Assembly: GCA_002730975.1 (NCBI GenBank) | Contig: PCBO01000036.1 | Span: 46,124-81,742, forward strand | From: Opitutia bacterium | Lineage (GTDB): Bacteria > Verrucomicrobiota > Verrucomicrobiia > Opitutales > Seribacteraceae | Length of the DNA stretch: 35,619 nt | Direction: 5' to 3' | In this document: piece after piece, positions 16,793 through 25,098 of the stretch | How the letters are laid out: the number at the start of each line of letters is the position of its first letter | Position numbering within the stretch: the first letter of the stretch is position 1 | Translations under genes and position numbers: made by a program | Notes under the pieces: model-generated | The model's database searches: none | What the model was told of the DNA's origin: nothing | What the model saw: only the letters and a program-made list of their open reading frames with translations

Positions 16793-16805
16793 TGACTACC
16801 CTTTA

Positions 16806-16834
16806 ATGTTGCCGAAACGAACTCTCGAAGTCAA
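16806..16834 (-). promoter_or_regulatory. Possible promoter of tRNA-Gln
   Basis: On the minus strand a TTGACT (16829-16834) is followed after 17 bases by CAACAT (16806-16811), which ends 13 bases before the tRNA. The -35 match is good, the -10 match poor (3 of 6), so this rests mainly on position. Confidence 0.3.
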
Positions 16835-16863
16835 GAGAGGAGACCTTAAGCGTAAAGTCAAAT

Positions 16864-17589
16864 ATGAGCGAGACCAGACAAACAAAATTTAAAAGAGTAA
16901 TACTTAAAATCAGCGGGGAAATTCTCGGCAGTCGAGAAGAGGGCGAACCTATTTTCGCGGAATCACTGGAAAGGGTTTGCACTGAAATCAAGGCCGTGGC
17001 CGACTTGGGAGCTGAGGTGGGCTTGGTCGTTGGCGGCGGAAACATATTCCGCGGTCTAAGAGGAGCCAAGAAAGGAATAGAGCGCACAACGGGGGATTCC
17101 ATGGGTATGCTTGCCACTGTGATCAACGGTCTTGCTTTGATGGACTGCCTTGAGAAAATGGGTGCCGTCGTGCGAGTACAAACTGCAATACCGATGGAAA
17201 AGCTAGCCGAGCCTTTTATTAAAAGGCGAGCGGTGCGTCATTTGGAGCGCGGGCGCATCGTGATTTTTGTGGCCGGAACAGGCAACCCGTACTTTTCCAC
17301 CGATACCACCGCGGCCCTTAGAGCTAGTGAGATCGGTGCCGAAATCATCCTCAAGGCAACCAAGGTGGATGGAATTTACGACAAGGACCCACACGAACAT
17401 GACGATGCCGTGAAATTTGAAAATTTAAGCTATATGGAATGTATTGAAAAAAGGCTTTCAGTAATGGATTCGACCGCCTTCTCTCTTTGCATGGATAATC
17501 AAATGCCCATACTTGTGTTCGACCTACAACAAGAAAACTCTATCCAACAAGCAGTTACAGGCGAAAAAATCGGTACTCTCGTGACCTGA
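16864..17589 (+). CDS. pyrH: UMP kinase
   Basis: 241 residues, the usual length. It phosphorylates UMP to UDP with ATP; it belongs to the amino-acid-kinase fold and is a cytoplasmic hexamer. Visible features are the N-terminal [11 protein letters not shown], the glycine loop [10 protein letters not shown], a [13 protein letters not shown] segment, [17 protein letters not shown], and [12 protein letters not shown], which are characteristic of bacterial PyrH. It is followed by frr after 82 bases, the common pyrH-frr order, but rpsB and tsf, which often precede it, are absent; the tRNA-Gln gene is divergent instead. Confidence 0.97.
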   Translation: MSETRQTKFKRVILKISGEILGSREEGEPIFAESLERVCTEIKAVADLGAEVGLVVGGGNIFRGLRGAKKGIERTTGDSMGMLATVINGLALMDCLEKMGAVVRVQTAIPMEKLAEPFIKRRAVRHLERGRIVIFVAGTGNPYFSTDTTAALRASEIGAEIILKATKVDGIYDKDPHEHDDAVKFENLSYMECIEKRLSVMDSTAFSLCMDNQMPILVFDLQQENSIQQAVTGEKIGTLVT

Positions 17590-17671
17590 ATCTTCCTTTA
17601 CGATTGCACCTGGAAGCAACAGACCGCCTAATCAAATAAATACGAATCTGAAAGTCTAAACGTAAAACGCC

Positions 17672-18229
17672 ATGAACAACGACTCCACAATAGCCAAATT
17701 GCAAGAAGACTTAAACAAATCCGGCGAGCATACCCTACACGAATTCACCACCCTTCATACGGGTAAGGCAAACACATCCATGGCGGAAAACGTAACCGTC
17801 GACGTTTACGGCAGCTCGATGAAGCTCAGAGACATTGCCGCCATCACCACTCCGGATGCGCGAACAATCCAAATACAGCCTTGGGACAAATCAAGCGTAG
17901 CTCCAATAGAAAAAGCTCTTATCGAGGCCAATCTCGGAATTTCTCCCGTCGTGACGGGCGAACTTATTCGCCTGCCGATTCCGGAGCTGAGCGGAGAGCG
18001 AAGGGAAGAGCTTTGTAAAATGGCTCAAGGGATGGCTGAACAAGGCAGAATCGGAGCTAGGGCTGCTCGAAGGGAAGCACTGGACAAACTCAAACTCGCT
18101 CAGAAAGAAGGACAGTCGGAAGATGAGGTCAAACGACTGGAAAAAGAGGTACAAAAGGAAGTCGATAACGCCATTGCACGAATCAACGACTCCCTTTCAG
18201 CAAAAGAATCCGAGTTGAGGCAACCCTAA
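17672..18229 (+). CDS. frr: Ribosome recycling factor
   Basis: 185 residues, normal for RRF. With EF-G it splits post-termination ribosomes. The family signatures are present: FTTLHTGKANTSMAENVTVD (the usual RTGRAs), the TPDARTIQIQPWDKS segment, EKALIEANLGISPV, IRLPIPELSGERREEL and the C-terminal long helices rich in Lys/Glu. It is downstream of pyrH with no sign of a separate promoter, so the two are probably co-transcribed. The start ATG has no Shine-Dalgarno. Confidence 0.97.
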   Translation: MNNDSTIAKLQEDLNKSGEHTLHEFTTLHTGKANTSMAENVTVDVYGSSMKLRDIAAITTPDARTIQIQPWDKSSVAPIEKALIEANLGISPVVTGELIRLPIPELSGERREELCKMAQGMAEQGRIGARAARREALDKLKLAQKEGQSEDEVKRLEKEVQKEVDNAIARINDSLSAKESELRQP

Positions 18230-18349
18230 GCGTAGGAAAAGCCTTTTCGTTAAAGTGCGATTTTTTCGCTCTGAGACTTAATCAAAAGAAAGAAGCGAAG
18301 ACTCGAACCGAGCGAGGTCCTTTAAGCGGAAAACCGCCAAAAAAGTCAA

Positions 18350-19474
18350 ATGACTGTCGACTCGCAAAAACCATCCATAGGAAAAGTTTCCCGTCTCGTA
18401 GTAAAACTGGGGACTGGGGTTTTGTCCCCTACTCCCGGGAAAATAGAAGCCGACAGACTCAGAGTTCTCGGAAAAGCGGTGAGAAATCTTCGAAGAGAAG
18501 GAGTCGAGGTCATTATTGTTAGTTCGGGCGCAGTAGGCTTGGGGATGGCAAAGCTTGTCCTTTCCGTCCGCCCCACGGATCTTTCCACACTTCGAGCCTG
18601 CGCCGCAATAGGACAAAGCCTGCTCATGGACGTATGGAGCGAAGCCTTCGAGCCGCTGGGTCTGATAATCGCCCAGATGCTTCTCACTCGGGAAGACTTC
18701 CGTAGTCGCAAAAGTTCTCAAAACGTCGAGCTCACCCTGCAACAACTTCTCGAGCATGGCGCCGTTCCCATCATCAATGAGAACGACTCGGTAAGTGATG
18801 AGGAAATTCGCTTCGGCGACAACGACGTCCTCTCCGCCCTGCTCGCCTCACTCTGCAAGGCGGAAATGCTGGCGATCTTGTCTACCGCGCCGGGACTCAT
18901 GACTTCCCCGGATGATGGAGAAATCATTCCGTTCGTCCCCGAAATTACACCTTCAATCGAAGCTATGGCGGAAGGCACGAAAAGCTCGACCGCTGTGGGC
19001 GGCATGGTAACCAAAATCGAAGCCGCTAAAATAGCCACGATGTCAGGTTGCGCAGTGTTTGTCGGAAGCGGCGCGGAACCGGATCGACTGCCCTCTATCC
19101 TGAAGGGCGAGTCCATCGGCACCTTTTTCGCTCCTGCGGGCTTAGGGCTCAATGAACGCAAGAAGTGGCTTGCATTTTTTCCTGAACCCACGGGAGTTCT
19201 CGTTCTTGACGAAGGTGCATGCCAAGCGATCATCCAAGAAGGAAAGAGCCTGCTCGCCATAGGCTTGGTCTCCTGCCGAGGAGAGATTTGCCGATCCGAC
19301 GTCGTAACCATTGAAAACCCGGACGGTGAAATAATCGCGCGAGGAATTTGCCGGTTCAGCTCCAAAGAACTCTCTCAAATCAAAGGTAAAAGCAACGACG
19401 AGATTCACCTGATTTTTCCGGAAAGAACTCGAGCGGAGGTCATTCATAGGGATCATTTGGCCCCGTTGAGATAA
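18350..19474 (+). CDS. proB: Glutamate 5-kinase with PUA domain
   Basis: 374 residues. It catalyses the first step of proline synthesis, phosphorylating glutamate. The amino-acid-kinase domain (about 12-265) shows LVVKLGTGVL, EVIIVSSGAVGLG, PIINENDSV, FGDNDVLSALLA, and GGMVTKIEAAKIA. The C-terminal PUA domain (about 285-365) contains LVLDEGACQAI, SLLAIGLVSCRGEI and GLxxFSSKELSQIKG-like sequence. Length fits the PUA-containing form. proA is not adjacent. It lies 120 bases after frr and 55 before the helicase gene, on the same strand. Confidence 0.96.
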   Translation: MTVDSQKPSIGKVSRLVVKLGTGVLSPTPGKIEADRLRVLGKAVRNLRREGVEVIIVSSGAVGLGMAKLVLSVRPTDLSTLRACAAIGQSLLMDVWSEAFEPLGLIIAQMLLTREDFRSRKSSQNVELTLQQLLEHGAVPIINENDSVSDEEIRFGDNDVLSALLASLCKAEMLAILSTAPGLMTSPDDGEIIPFVPEITPSIEAMAEGTKSSTAVGGMVTKIEAAKIATMSGCAVFVGSGAEPDRLPSILKGESIGTFFAPAGLGLNERKKWLAFFPEPTGVLVLDEGACQAIIQEGKSLLAIGLVSCRGEICRSDVVTIENPDGEIIARGICRFSSKELSQIKGKSNDEIHLIFPERTRAEVIHRDHLAPLR

Positions 19475-19529
19475 GAACTTTTCCAAAAACGCTTGCAGGA
19501 AACAGTATTTTCCCAATTGGTATCCCCCC

Positions 19530-21635
19530 GTGTACGACTACGAGGATGAGGATGACGACCTGTTCGGTGATGCGCCCACAGCGGCGACAAAAGCCCAAAT
19601 CGATTTTCGGGCCGAACTTAACGACGACCAGTATGCAGCAGTCACCGCTCCCGAAGGACCTGCCATTGTCTTAGCCGGAGCCGGGTCAGGAAAGACTCGT
19701 ACGCTCACTTATCGAGTGGCCTACCTACTTACACAAGGAGCTCTTCCTGAAGAAATCCTGCTCCTGACCTTTACGAACAAGGCCTCAAGAGAGATGCTAG
19801 ACCGGGTCGAACATCTAACAGGAGTGGCCTCACATCAATTTTTGGGCGGCACCTTCCATCATGTCGGTGGGCAAGTCTTAAGAAGTTTCGGCGACGTAGT
19901 TGGTATTCCTCGGAATTACACTATCCTCGACGACTCCGACTCCGATGCACTGCTAGGCGAAATCATTCGGGAGTCCGATCCGGACTTCCTAAAGAAAAAA
20001 GACAACCCAAAGCCGAAAGTGCTCAAAAATCTTATAAGTTTCGCAAGGAACGTCATGCGACCCGTCGAGGAGGCGGCAAGAGCTCGTTATCCCTCAAACA
20101 GAGATGTCGCGGAGCAAATTGCGTTCTTCGCCGAGGAATACCGAGAAACCAAGCTCCGACGTGGGCTTACGGACTATGATGATCTTTTGGAGCTCTGGCT
20201 AAAGGTTCTCGAAAGCAACGATGAAGCTGCGACTTACTACCAAAATCGCTTCCGCCATATTCTGGTGGATGAATACCAAGACGTTAACGTCCTTCAAGCT
20301 AGCATAGTCGACAAGATTGCTGCAAATCACCAGATCATGGCAGTGGGTGACGACGCTCAGTGCATTTACACTTGGCGGGGAGCGGACCTTGATCAAATTC
20401 TCGATTTCCCAAAGCGGCATCCCGAAACCACCATTTACAAGATTGAGACGAACTATAGAAGCTCGCCCCAGATTCTCGAATTGGCCAACGACATTCTCGA
20501 ATCCAGATCCATTGACCGTAGTTACACTAAAATCCTCAAACCATCTCGACCAAATGAAAATCTCCCGGTTTTCGTCCCTGCGATGGATGCATATCAGCAA
20601 GCGGATTATGTTTTGAATCGCATCGACAGATTGATTGACCGTGGAGCCCGCTACTCCGATATCGCTATACTTTATCGCGCCCACTTTCACGCGATGGACA
20701 TACAAATGGAGCTTTCAAGAAGAGGAACACCATTCGTGATCACAAGCGGGATTCGCTTCTTTGAGCAAGCGCACGTTAAGGACTTGGTTTCCCAGTTACG
20801 CTTCATTGTGAATCCGAAAGACCTACCGGCCTTCCATCGTTTTGCATGCCTGTTGCCGAAAATTGGTGAAAAGACTGCTTCGAAAATCCTAAATCTGGCA
20901 GAAACTATCTCATCGAAAAACAATGTTTCGATGGTGGAAGCTCTAGCCACCGAAACAGTCTCCAAAAAGATACCCGCTGATGCCGAGGAAGACTGGGACG
21001 CCCTCGTAGAAACGCTTCAGGCAGTTGATGAAGCCGCTAGCACCTCGCCGCCTGTAAAGGTAGTCGATCTAGCGGTTAACGGATGGTATGCGGACTTCAT
21101 TCGCTATACCTACGACAACTGGGCTCATCGCGAGGAGGATCTCGAAAGTCTCATAGAATTTGCATCTCGATACGACAACCTCTCGGAAATGCTGGCCGAA
21201 CTTATTTTGCTCAGTTCAGAGTCCGGAAATCGAGTCAGTCAATCCGAAGAGAGTTGCCTGCGTCTCTCCACAATTCATCAGGCGAAAGGCTTGGAATTTC
21301 CTTATGTCTTTATCATCGGCCTGGCCGATGGACTTTTTCCCATCAAAAGAGCAATCGACGGTGAAGGCGACCTCGAGGAGGAACGGCGTCTATTCTATGT
21401 CGCCGCAACTAGAGCAGAGAAAGAGTTGTTCATGATCTTTCCCATGCTATCCAATCAAAAGGGAACGCCTGTCAGGATGCAGTTGAGTCGCTTTATCAGG
21501 GAATTGCCTGACTACCATTACGAAGTTGAAAAACCTGCCCCCTCCTACCGCTCTCAAGGTAATTACGGAAGAGGAAATCAAGGCTATGGCGGCAAACCAA
21601 AATACGGAGGCGGTTGGGCTCGTCGCCGAAGCTAG
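19530..21635 (+). CDS. UvrD/PcrA/Rep-type ATP-dependent DNA helicase
   Basis: 701 residues from a GTG start. It is a superfamily 1A 3'-5' helicase, probably for DNA repair or for clearing replication forks. An acidic N-terminal lead (YDYEDEDDD) precedes motif I GAGSGKT (50-56), Ia TFTNKASREM, motif II VDEYQDV (D247-E248), motif III GDDAQCIYTWRGA, motif IV NYRSS, motif V STIHQAKGLEFPYVF and motif VI FYVAATRAEKEL. The C-terminus is Gly/Arg/Tyr-rich (YGRGNQGYGGKPKYGG) and may bind nucleic acid. It is somewhat shorter than UvrD (720). I cannot decide between uvrD, pcrA and rep from sequence alone. Its stop overlaps the stop of the convergent SufU-like gene in a shared CTAG. Confidence 0.93.
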   Translation: MYDYEDEDDDLFGDAPTAATKAQIDFRAELNDDQYAAVTAPEGPAIVLAGAGSGKTRTLTYRVAYLLTQGALPEEILLLTFTNKASREMLDRVEHLTGVASHQFLGGTFHHVGGQVLRSFGDVVGIPRNYTILDDSDSDALLGEIIRESDPDFLKKKDNPKPKVLKNLISFARNVMRPVEEAARARYPSNRDVAEQIAFFAEEYRETKLRRGLTDYDDLLELWLKVLESNDEAATYYQNRFRHILVDEYQDVNVLQASIVDKIAANHQIMAVGDDAQCIYTWRGADLDQILDFPKRHPETTIYKIETNYRSSPQILELANDILESRSIDRSYTKILKPSRPNENLPVFVPAMDAYQQADYVLNRIDRLIDRGARYSDIAILYRAHFHAMDIQMELSRRGTPFVITSGIRFFEQAHVKDLVSQLRFIVNPKDLPAFHRFACLLPKIGEKTASKILNLAETISSKNNVSMVEALATETVSKKIPADAEEDWDALVETLQAVDEAASTSPPVKVVDLAVNGWYADFIRYTYDNWAHREEDLESLIEFASRYDNLSEMLAELILLSSESGNRVSQSEESCLRLSTIHQAKGLEFPYVFIIGLADGLFPIKRAIDGEGDLEEERRLFYVAATRAEKELFMIFPMLSNQKGTPVRMQLSRFIRELPDYHYEVEKPAPSYRSQGNYGRGNQGYGGKPKYGGGWARRRS

Positions 21636-22048
21636 GCTTCTTTCAAGGCATGCTCTAAGGCTCGCCAAGCGAGAAGAGCGCAATCATGACGCTCGGGAAA
21701 ACGACAAATCGTATGATAGACAACCATCTCGCCCGGAAGATCATCATCCGCTCCCTCCAGCATTACTCGGCTAACTGTGAGGCAAAGCTTGGACAACTCC
21801 TCCGTAGTTTTCCCCGGGGCAAAGCTAGTAATCAAAGAGCCGGAAGCCAAAGACAGGGCAGACCCCTGGCCCATAAAACTTGCCTCGGCAATGGTTCCGT
21901 CAGTGGATAGCTTGAGAAACAACTTGGATTCATTGCCCGTGAACCCACTTCGGTATTCACCGATGACCTCTGCCTCGGGTAGCTCGTATTTATGGCGTGG
22001 CCGACGACCGTGGTCCTCCAAAATCTCACGATGCAAGTCTTCGTCCAC
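21632..22048 (-). CDS. SufU/IscU-like protein lacking two of three ligand cysteines
   Basis: 138 residues with the SufU/NifU_N layout: an N-terminal helix LHREILEDHGRRPRH, a GEYRSGFTGNESK loop, EASFMGQGSALSLASGSLI, and a C-terminal CRFPERHDCALLAWRALEHAL. In SufU and IscU three cysteines bind zinc or the cluster (in NPTCGD, EGEGCSIS and KCATLAW contexts). Here the first is T37, the second S63, and only C123 remains; the Asp after the first Cys is N39. An extra C115 is present. The fold is probably kept, but cluster assembly in the usual way is unlikely. It lies 7 bases after dcd, so it is co-transcribed. It may be a regulatory or sulfur-binding paralogue. Confidence 0.85.
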   Translation of the reverse strand: MDEDLHREILEDHGRRPRHKYELPEAEVIGEYRSGFTGNESKLFLKLSTDGTIAEASFMGQGSALSLASGSLITSFAPGKTTEELSKLCLTVSRVMLEGADDDLPGEMVVYHTICRFPERHDCALLAWRALEHALKEA

Positions 22049-22055
22049 AATACAT

Positions 22056-22592
22056 TTAGAAGTTGTTCTTCCACATCATCGATTCAACGGGATAAGGAGT
22101 ACGTTCGTTGTACTTGGCTGATGACTTGGAGGAATAATCAACCGCTATTTCGCCACCGACGTGAAAGTAGATGAGCTGCCCTATGGGCATGCCCGCATAT
22201 ACGCGTACGGATTGAGCCACAGAAATTTCAAGTGTCCAATGGTTGCAAAACCCAACGTCGCCCTTACCCGCCGTCGCATGAATATCGATCCCCAGACGAC
22301 CCACGCTGGACTTACCTTCTAAAAAAGGAACGTAGCGACGAGTCTCGGTATATTCTTCGGTAACGCCAAGATAGGTTTTTCCCGGTGCGAGCACTATGCC
22401 CTCCGGAGCAATCTCGAAACGCTCCACCTGGTTATGAACTCGAGCGTCAAGCACATCATCGACGTAACAGGCGAGGTTCTTACCAAGACAAACGTCGTAA
22501 CTGTTGGTACCAAGACGATCACGGTCGAAAGGCTCGACCACGATGTCGCCGCAGTCAATGGCAGCAAGAATAGCAGTGTCGGAAAGAATCAT
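22056..22592 (-). CDS. dcd: dCTP deaminase
   Basis: 178 residues. It deaminates dCTP to dUTP, feeding dTTP synthesis. It belongs to the trimeric dUTPase-like fold. Key stretches are MILSDTAILAAID at the N-terminus, LGTNSYDVCLG, FLEGKSSVGRLGIDIHATAG (the conserved Ser/Arg substrate loop), GDVGFCNHWTLEISV containing the catalytic Glu, and the C-terminal SSKSSAKYNERTPYPVES, whose Lys-Tyr region closes over the nucleotide. The WTLE form is usual in one bacterial branch. An AAAGG lies 9 bases before the ATG. It is the first gene of a pair with the SufU-like gene. Confidence 0.95.
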   Translation of the reverse strand: MILSDTAILAAIDCGDIVVEPFDRDRLGTNSYDVCLGKNLACYVDDVLDARVHNQVERFEIAPEGIVLAPGKTYLGVTEEYTETRRYVPFLEGKSSVGRLGIDIHATAGKGDVGFCNHWTLEISVAQSVRVYAGMPIGQLIYFHVGGEIAVDYSSKSSAKYNERTPYPVESMMWKNNF

Positions 22593-22636
22593 AATTGCGA
22601 ACCTTTAGAGGAAGAGTAGGAGTTGGTCAAAAAGAA

Positions 22637-22666
22637 GAAGCCTCGGCGAATCATCGCCGAGGCTTC
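22637..22666 (-). terminator. Intrinsic terminator after the Gfo/Idh gene
   Basis: A perfect 13-base inverted repeat (22637-22649 and 22654-22666) with a 4-base loop ATCA. On the minus strand the stem is followed by TTCTTTTTGA. It sits 36 bases after the oxidoreductase stop and 45 before the dcd start, so it isolates the two transcription units. Confidence 0.85.
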
Positions 22667-22701
22667 CCATAAAAGCAAACTGTGGGAAGTTCCAATAATC
22701 G

Positions 22702-24024
22702 TTATATCACTCTCGACTTTCCGGGAACGGCAGCAGAGTAAAAACCATCCTGATCGGGCATTACCGGAGCATCGCTATCCCATGTCAAGTGATCGAGATC
22801 GGGGCAAAGTTGGATTTTGTTATTCATCGCCTGATCCCAAGTAACGGTCTTCCCCGAATAAGTCGCGTAACGACCAAGAATCGAGGTGAGCGTGCTCTTG
22901 GCTCCATAGTCACCCTCATTGTATATTTCACCCTTTACGAGAGAGTCTATGAGATCGAGTTGCTCTTGCTGGTGGCCTCCAAGACGTTTGCCCGAGAAAC
23001 GCCAAGCGCTGTCGTCCTTGCCGAAGATTGTTGAGCGACCAATATCCGACTCACCCTTGGATCCGTAGGCATGTTCGGATACGCTGTTGAAGCAACCCTT
23101 GATGTGCCGACACTGGCTATACAAGCGAGACCCATCGGCGTACTTGTACTCAACGAAATGGTGATCGAAGATCTCACCGTGATTTTTCGCGTCGCCATCA
23201 TTTATGGCGTTACCTCGCACTTGGCGTCCTCCTTGTCCATTGGCTTCCACGGGAAAACCGTCCTTGAGCCAATTGATGACGTCGAGGTTATGAATGTGCT
23301 GTTCGCAGATGTGATCACCGCAGAGCCAATTAAAGTAATACCAGTTGCGCATTTGGTACTGGAGTTCGGTCTGGTCTGCTTGACGACCACGAGTCCATAC
23401 TCCTCCGCCGTTCCAGAATGCCCGCATGTAGTTGATGTCACCGATAGCCCCGTCTTGTAGGCGCTTAATGGTTTCCTTGTACTGGGGTTCGTGATGGCGT
23501 TGTAAACCAACGGCGACCAAAAGGTTCTTTTTCTTGGCGATTTCGTTGGCAGCGAGAACCCGACGAATACCCGGGCCATCTACCCCGACGGGCTTTTCCA
23601 TGAAAACATGAAGACCCTTGTTCACCGCATTCTCGAAGTGCAAGGGGCGGAAACCGGGAGAAGTGGCAAGTACCACGAGATCGAGATCCTGCTCCATAAG
23701 CTTCTTGTAGGCGTCAAATCCAGCAAACTTCCTATCCTGGGGCACGTCCACTTTCTTTTCGTGAGTCTTGGCAACGCGCTTGTGCGCGCCATCTACCTTG
23801 TCGATGTAGGCATCGGCCATGGCCACGAGCTTCGTATTGTGAGAGGAGTTTAGAATCTGGCTTGCAGCCCCGGTACCGCGACCGCCGCATCCGACTAATC
23901 CGAAGCGCACGGTTTCACTACGCGCTTTCTGGGCGTTTAAAACATGTGGAAAGGTTATGGCGGCGCTAGCGGTAGCTGTAGCTCCTAGGAATTTTCGGCG
24001 TGAGACGTTTTCGGTTTCTTTCAT
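22702..24024 (-). CDS. Tat-exported Gfo/Idh/MocA-family oxidoreductase
   Basis: 440 residues from the ATG at 24024, chosen because GGAG lies 9 bases upstream and a twin-arginine signal then starts cleanly (SRRKFLGATATASAA). An upstream ATG at 24072 would add 16 residues. The mature protein has an N-terminal Rossmann fold (VRFGLVGCGGRGTG), a VVLATSPGFRPLH strand, the EKPVGVDG motif typical of the family, and a C-terminal alpha/beta domain. These enzymes use NAD(P), usually tightly bound, to oxidise or isomerise sugars and cyclitols. The RR signal suggests export folded with its cofactor, which fits the tatC gene in this window. It is preceded by a ThuA-domain gene (54-base gap) and followed by a strong terminator. 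The substrate is unknown. Confidence 0.9.
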   Translation of the reverse strand: MKETENVSRRKFLGATATASAAITFPHVLNAQKARSETVRFGLVGCGGRGTGAASQILNSSHNTKLVAMADAYIDKVDGAHKRVAKTHEKKVDVPQDRKFAGFDAYKKLMEQDLDLVVLATSPGFRPLHFENAVNKGLHVFMEKPVGVDGPGIRRVLAANEIAKKKNLLVAVGLQRHHEPQYKETIKRLQDGAIGDINYMRAFWNGGGVWTRGRQADQTELQYQMRNWYYFNWLCGDHICEQHIHNLDVINWLKDGFPVEANGQGGRQVRGNAINDGDAKNHGEIFDHHFVEYKYADGSRLYSQCRHIKGCFNSVSEHAYGSKGESDIGRSTIFGKDDSAWRFSGKRLGGHQQEQLDLIDSLVKGEIYNEGDYGAKSTLTSILGRYATYSGKTVTWDQAMNNKIQLCPDLDHLTWDSDAPVMPDQDGFYSAAVPGKSRVI

Positions 24025-24078
24025 TTTGAGATCTCCGTAGTTTGGTAAGTTTGAGTTAAAAAGTTTGAGCACAGGGTA

Positions 24079-24948
24079 TTATTTTTTGGGCAGAGGGAGG
24101 GATTCGGATCGTCCATCGACATCTCCAAGGGCCCACTGAATGCCATCAAGAAAATGCTGGAGCATGTAAGGAGTCCACCAAGTGGCCTTGTTGTGTCCGA
24201 AGTTCGAGTAGAATATCCTGCCCTTGCCGTAGGATCGGACCCATGAAACTGGATAATCGTTCGTTTTGGAATTACCCTTCTTGCCTGATTTCACCGCATC
24301 AAGGGAAACAAGCACGCGAACGTTTTTACGATCGTAATTCTTGTACTGGTAAATTTCATCGGAATACTCGAAGGTCTTCATGTCCTTGAAGGCTTTGGTC
24401 GCGGGGTGACTCGTATCCTCTACGGTAAAAGGCCACTTTCCGCCGGCATTCCAAGGATGGCCGGCAAAACAGCCACCTATCATTTCGGTGTACTCGTTCC
24501 ATCCGGTCATTCCTCCGTCGGATGCGGAATGGAAACCCATGAAGGCTTTGCCGTCCTTGATGAAATTGAGAATGGCGTCACGCTGAGACTGCTCGGTGAA
24601 AGCCTTTTGGACATGCGTGGTATTATTGAAGATTATGGCATCGTACTTCTTCAGGCCCTCAGTCGTGAATTCAGTGGTCTCCAAGGTAAAAGTTGCGTCA
24701 AAGGCTTTGGTCTTGGCCGCCATGGCTCGCAAGCCCTTGATCCCGGTGGGAATCGAACCGTGCCGAAAACCACTAGGCTTCGAATAAACGAGAATCTTGT
24801 GCTTTTTGCTCGGCTTGAAGGTCGGCTTGGAAGGCAAGGCGGCATTGATTTGCGCCAATTCCTTGTCTTGCTTCTTATCTTGGGCGACGAGAACACCTCC
24901 AAAGGCAAGAGCGAGAGCAAAGGCAGAAGTGAATGTAGCTTTTATCAT
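24079..24948 (-). CDS. Secreted ThuA-domain protein
   Basis: 289 residues. An N-terminal Sec-type signal (MIKATFTSAFALALAFGGVLVA) ends near residue 22. The rest is a ThuA (trehalose-utilisation) domain of the class I glutamine amidotransferase-like fold: KILVYSKPSGFRHGSIPTG, YDAIIFNNTTHVQ, GKAFMGFHSASDG, GGCFAGHPW, SHPATKAF, DEIYQYKN, YPVSWVRSYGKGRIFYSNFGHN and the C-terminal WALGDVDG. ThuA proteins take part in disaccharide utilisation, and in Verrucomicrobiota and Planctomycetes they often sit beside Gfo/Idh oxidoreductases, as here. The exact reaction is not settled. It is divergent from the permease gene. Confidence 0.9.
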   Translation of the reverse strand: MIKATFTSAFALALAFGGVLVAQDKKQDKELAQINAALPSKPTFKPSKKHKILVYSKPSGFRHGSIPTGIKGLRAMAAKTKAFDATFTLETTEFTTEGLKKYDAIIFNNTTHVQKAFTEQSQRDAILNFIKDGKAFMGFHSASDGGMTGWNEYTEMIGGCFAGHPWNAGGKWPFTVEDTSHPATKAFKDMKTFEYSDEIYQYKNYDRKNVRVLVSLDAVKSGKKGNSKTNDYPVSWVRSYGKGRIFYSNFGHNKATWWTPYMLQHFLDGIQWALGDVDGRSESLPLPKK

Positions 24949-25098
24949 GGTGGGTCGAGAAGGGTGAAATCAAGTAAGGGAACTAGAAATTCAGACGTTT
25001 GGGCCACCGAACGCAAGCGCGAATACCAAAAATCCCATTCTTTCCCAACGAACCGGTCTTGCTTGCAATCGCCGAAACCATAAGCATGGGTGGCAGAA

